Source: Arthrobacter sp. SPG23
GTDB lineage: Bacteria > Actinomycetota > Actinomycetes > Actinomycetales > Micrococcaceae
Assembly: GCF_000876655.1 (NCBI RefSeq)
Contig: NZ_JYCN01000026.1
Coordinates: 310,001 to 374,000, forward strand
DNA: 64,000 nt
Direction: 5' to 3'
In this document: positions 63,436 to 64,000 of the stretch, in pieces
Layout: every line of letters starts with the position of its first letter
How positions within the stretch are numbered: the first letter of the stretch is position 1
Translations under genes and position numbers: made by a program
The notes under the pieces: model-generated
Seen by the model: the letters and a program-made list of their open reading frames with translations, nothing else
The model's database searches: none
Told to the model about the DNA's origin: nothing

Positions 63436-64000
63436 CGGGCCACCTCGTTCCAGCCGCCGTCCGCGCTGCCCGTCCGGGCACTGCGCTGGCCGGGGTGCGT
63501 CGGGCGCCGGTACGTGAGTCCCACCACCGTCACCGCCACGGCCACTAGAACAAGTGAAAGCGCGACGGCGGCATCGGCGTCCGTTTCCCGCTGCAGGTAG
63601 ATTTCCAGCGGCAGCGTCCGGGTCACCCCCTGCAGGCTCCCCGCGAAGGTGAGGGTCGCACCGAATTCGCCCAGGCTCCTAGCGAAGGAGAGTACGGCAC
63701 CGGAGGCCAGGCCGGGCAGCACCAGCGGCACGGTGACACGCCGCAGCACCGTGGTGGGCCGGGCACCGAGGGTGGCCGCCACGGCCTCGTAGCGTCCGCC
63801 GGCTGTGCGCAGCGCGCCTTCCAGGCTCACCACCAGGAACGGCAGTGCCACGAAGGTCTGCGCGAGCACCACCGCCGTCGTCGAAAACGCAATCTGGAGG
63901 CCTGCAGCCTCCAGGCTGCGGCCCAGCAGGCCCTGGCGGCCGAAGGTGTACAGGAGGGCGATGCCGCCCACCACCGGCGGCAGCACCAGCGGCAGCAGCA
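63432..64000 (-). CDS. modB: Molybdate ABC transporter permease, truncated by the window
   Basis: The frame runs off the right edge, so the N-terminus is missing. The visible 189 or so residues contain the binding-protein-dependent permease loop 'EAVAATLGARPTTVLRRVTVPLVLPGL' (EAA motif) and the ModB-type 'SFARSLGEFGATLTFAG'. It is coupled to modC by a 4-base overlap. Confidence 0.9.
   Translation of the reverse strand, partial: LLPLVLPPVVGGIALLYTFGRQGLLGRSLEAAGLQIAFSTTAVVLAQTFVALPFLVVSLEGALRTAGGRYEAVAATLGARPTTVLRRVTVPLVLPGLASGAVLSFARSLGEFGATLTFAGSLQGVTRTLPLEIYLQRETDADAAVALSLVLVAVAVTVVGLTYRRPTHPGQRSARTGSADGGWNEVAR

Overview
The window looks like chromosomal DNA from a high-GC actinobacterium of the Arthrobacter/Pseudarthrobacter group (Micrococcaceae). 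The evidence is the high GC content, frequent GTG starts, a mycothiol-dependent formaldehyde dehydrogenase, a single-chain dimethylglycine oxidase and a choline oxidase of the Arthrobacter globiformis type, a DUF3073 protein, and a perfect HspR/HAIR site in front of clpB. No rRNA, tRNA, insertion sequence, prophage or CRISPR array was seen.

Most of the window is one large catabolic island that takes methylated amines to pyruvate. From 1 to 11 kb, after the tail of a PucR-like regulator, a minus-strand operon reads glyA-soxB-soxD-soxA-soxG-sdaA-purU. It faces a divergent FCD-type GntR regulator, with a perfect 14-bp palindrome between them. From 11 to 18 kb there is a secreted small protein, two tiny coupled ORFs, a membrane protein, the ribulose-monophosphate formaldehyde-fixation pair hxlB-hxlA with a divergent ATPase-LuxR hybrid regulator, an acetyltransferase, an IclR regulator and a LysR regulator. 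From 18 to 27 kb are glycine betaine monooxygenase (gbcA-gbcB), a BCCT transporter, a second purU and dimethylglycine oxidase. From 28 to 38 kb a minus-strand set reads choline dehydrogenase, betaine aldehyde dehydrogenase, an APC permease, mycothiol formaldehyde dehydrogenase, an MBL hydrolase and an FdhF/YdeP molybdoenzyme. From 38 to 42 kb an MHS-type transporter, creatinase and an IclR regulator form a creatine module.

From 42 to 56 kb the content is mixed or housekeeping: a GH26-like/OpgC fusion, a GAF histidine kinase, uraD-uraH, purF-purM, a VOC protein, DUF3073, a septum-formation-like protein, clpB and a secreted protease. From 56 to 62 kb a second choline module reads BetT-like transporter, betaine aldehyde dehydrogenase, choline oxidase. 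The right edge holds modC and a partial modB for molybdate uptake.

Together the genes give: choline -> betaine aldehyde -> glycine betaine -> dimethylglycine -> sarcosine -> glycine -> serine -> pyruvate, with creatine entering at sarcosine. Formaldehyde can leave by mycothiol oxidation to formate and CO2, by fixation as hexulose phosphate, or on tetrahydrofolate with PurU releasing formate. Many steps are present twice (choline oxidation, BetB, BCCT transport, PurU, IclR). Long inverted repeats lie at five of the convergent gene junctions, three of them sharing one repeat unit.
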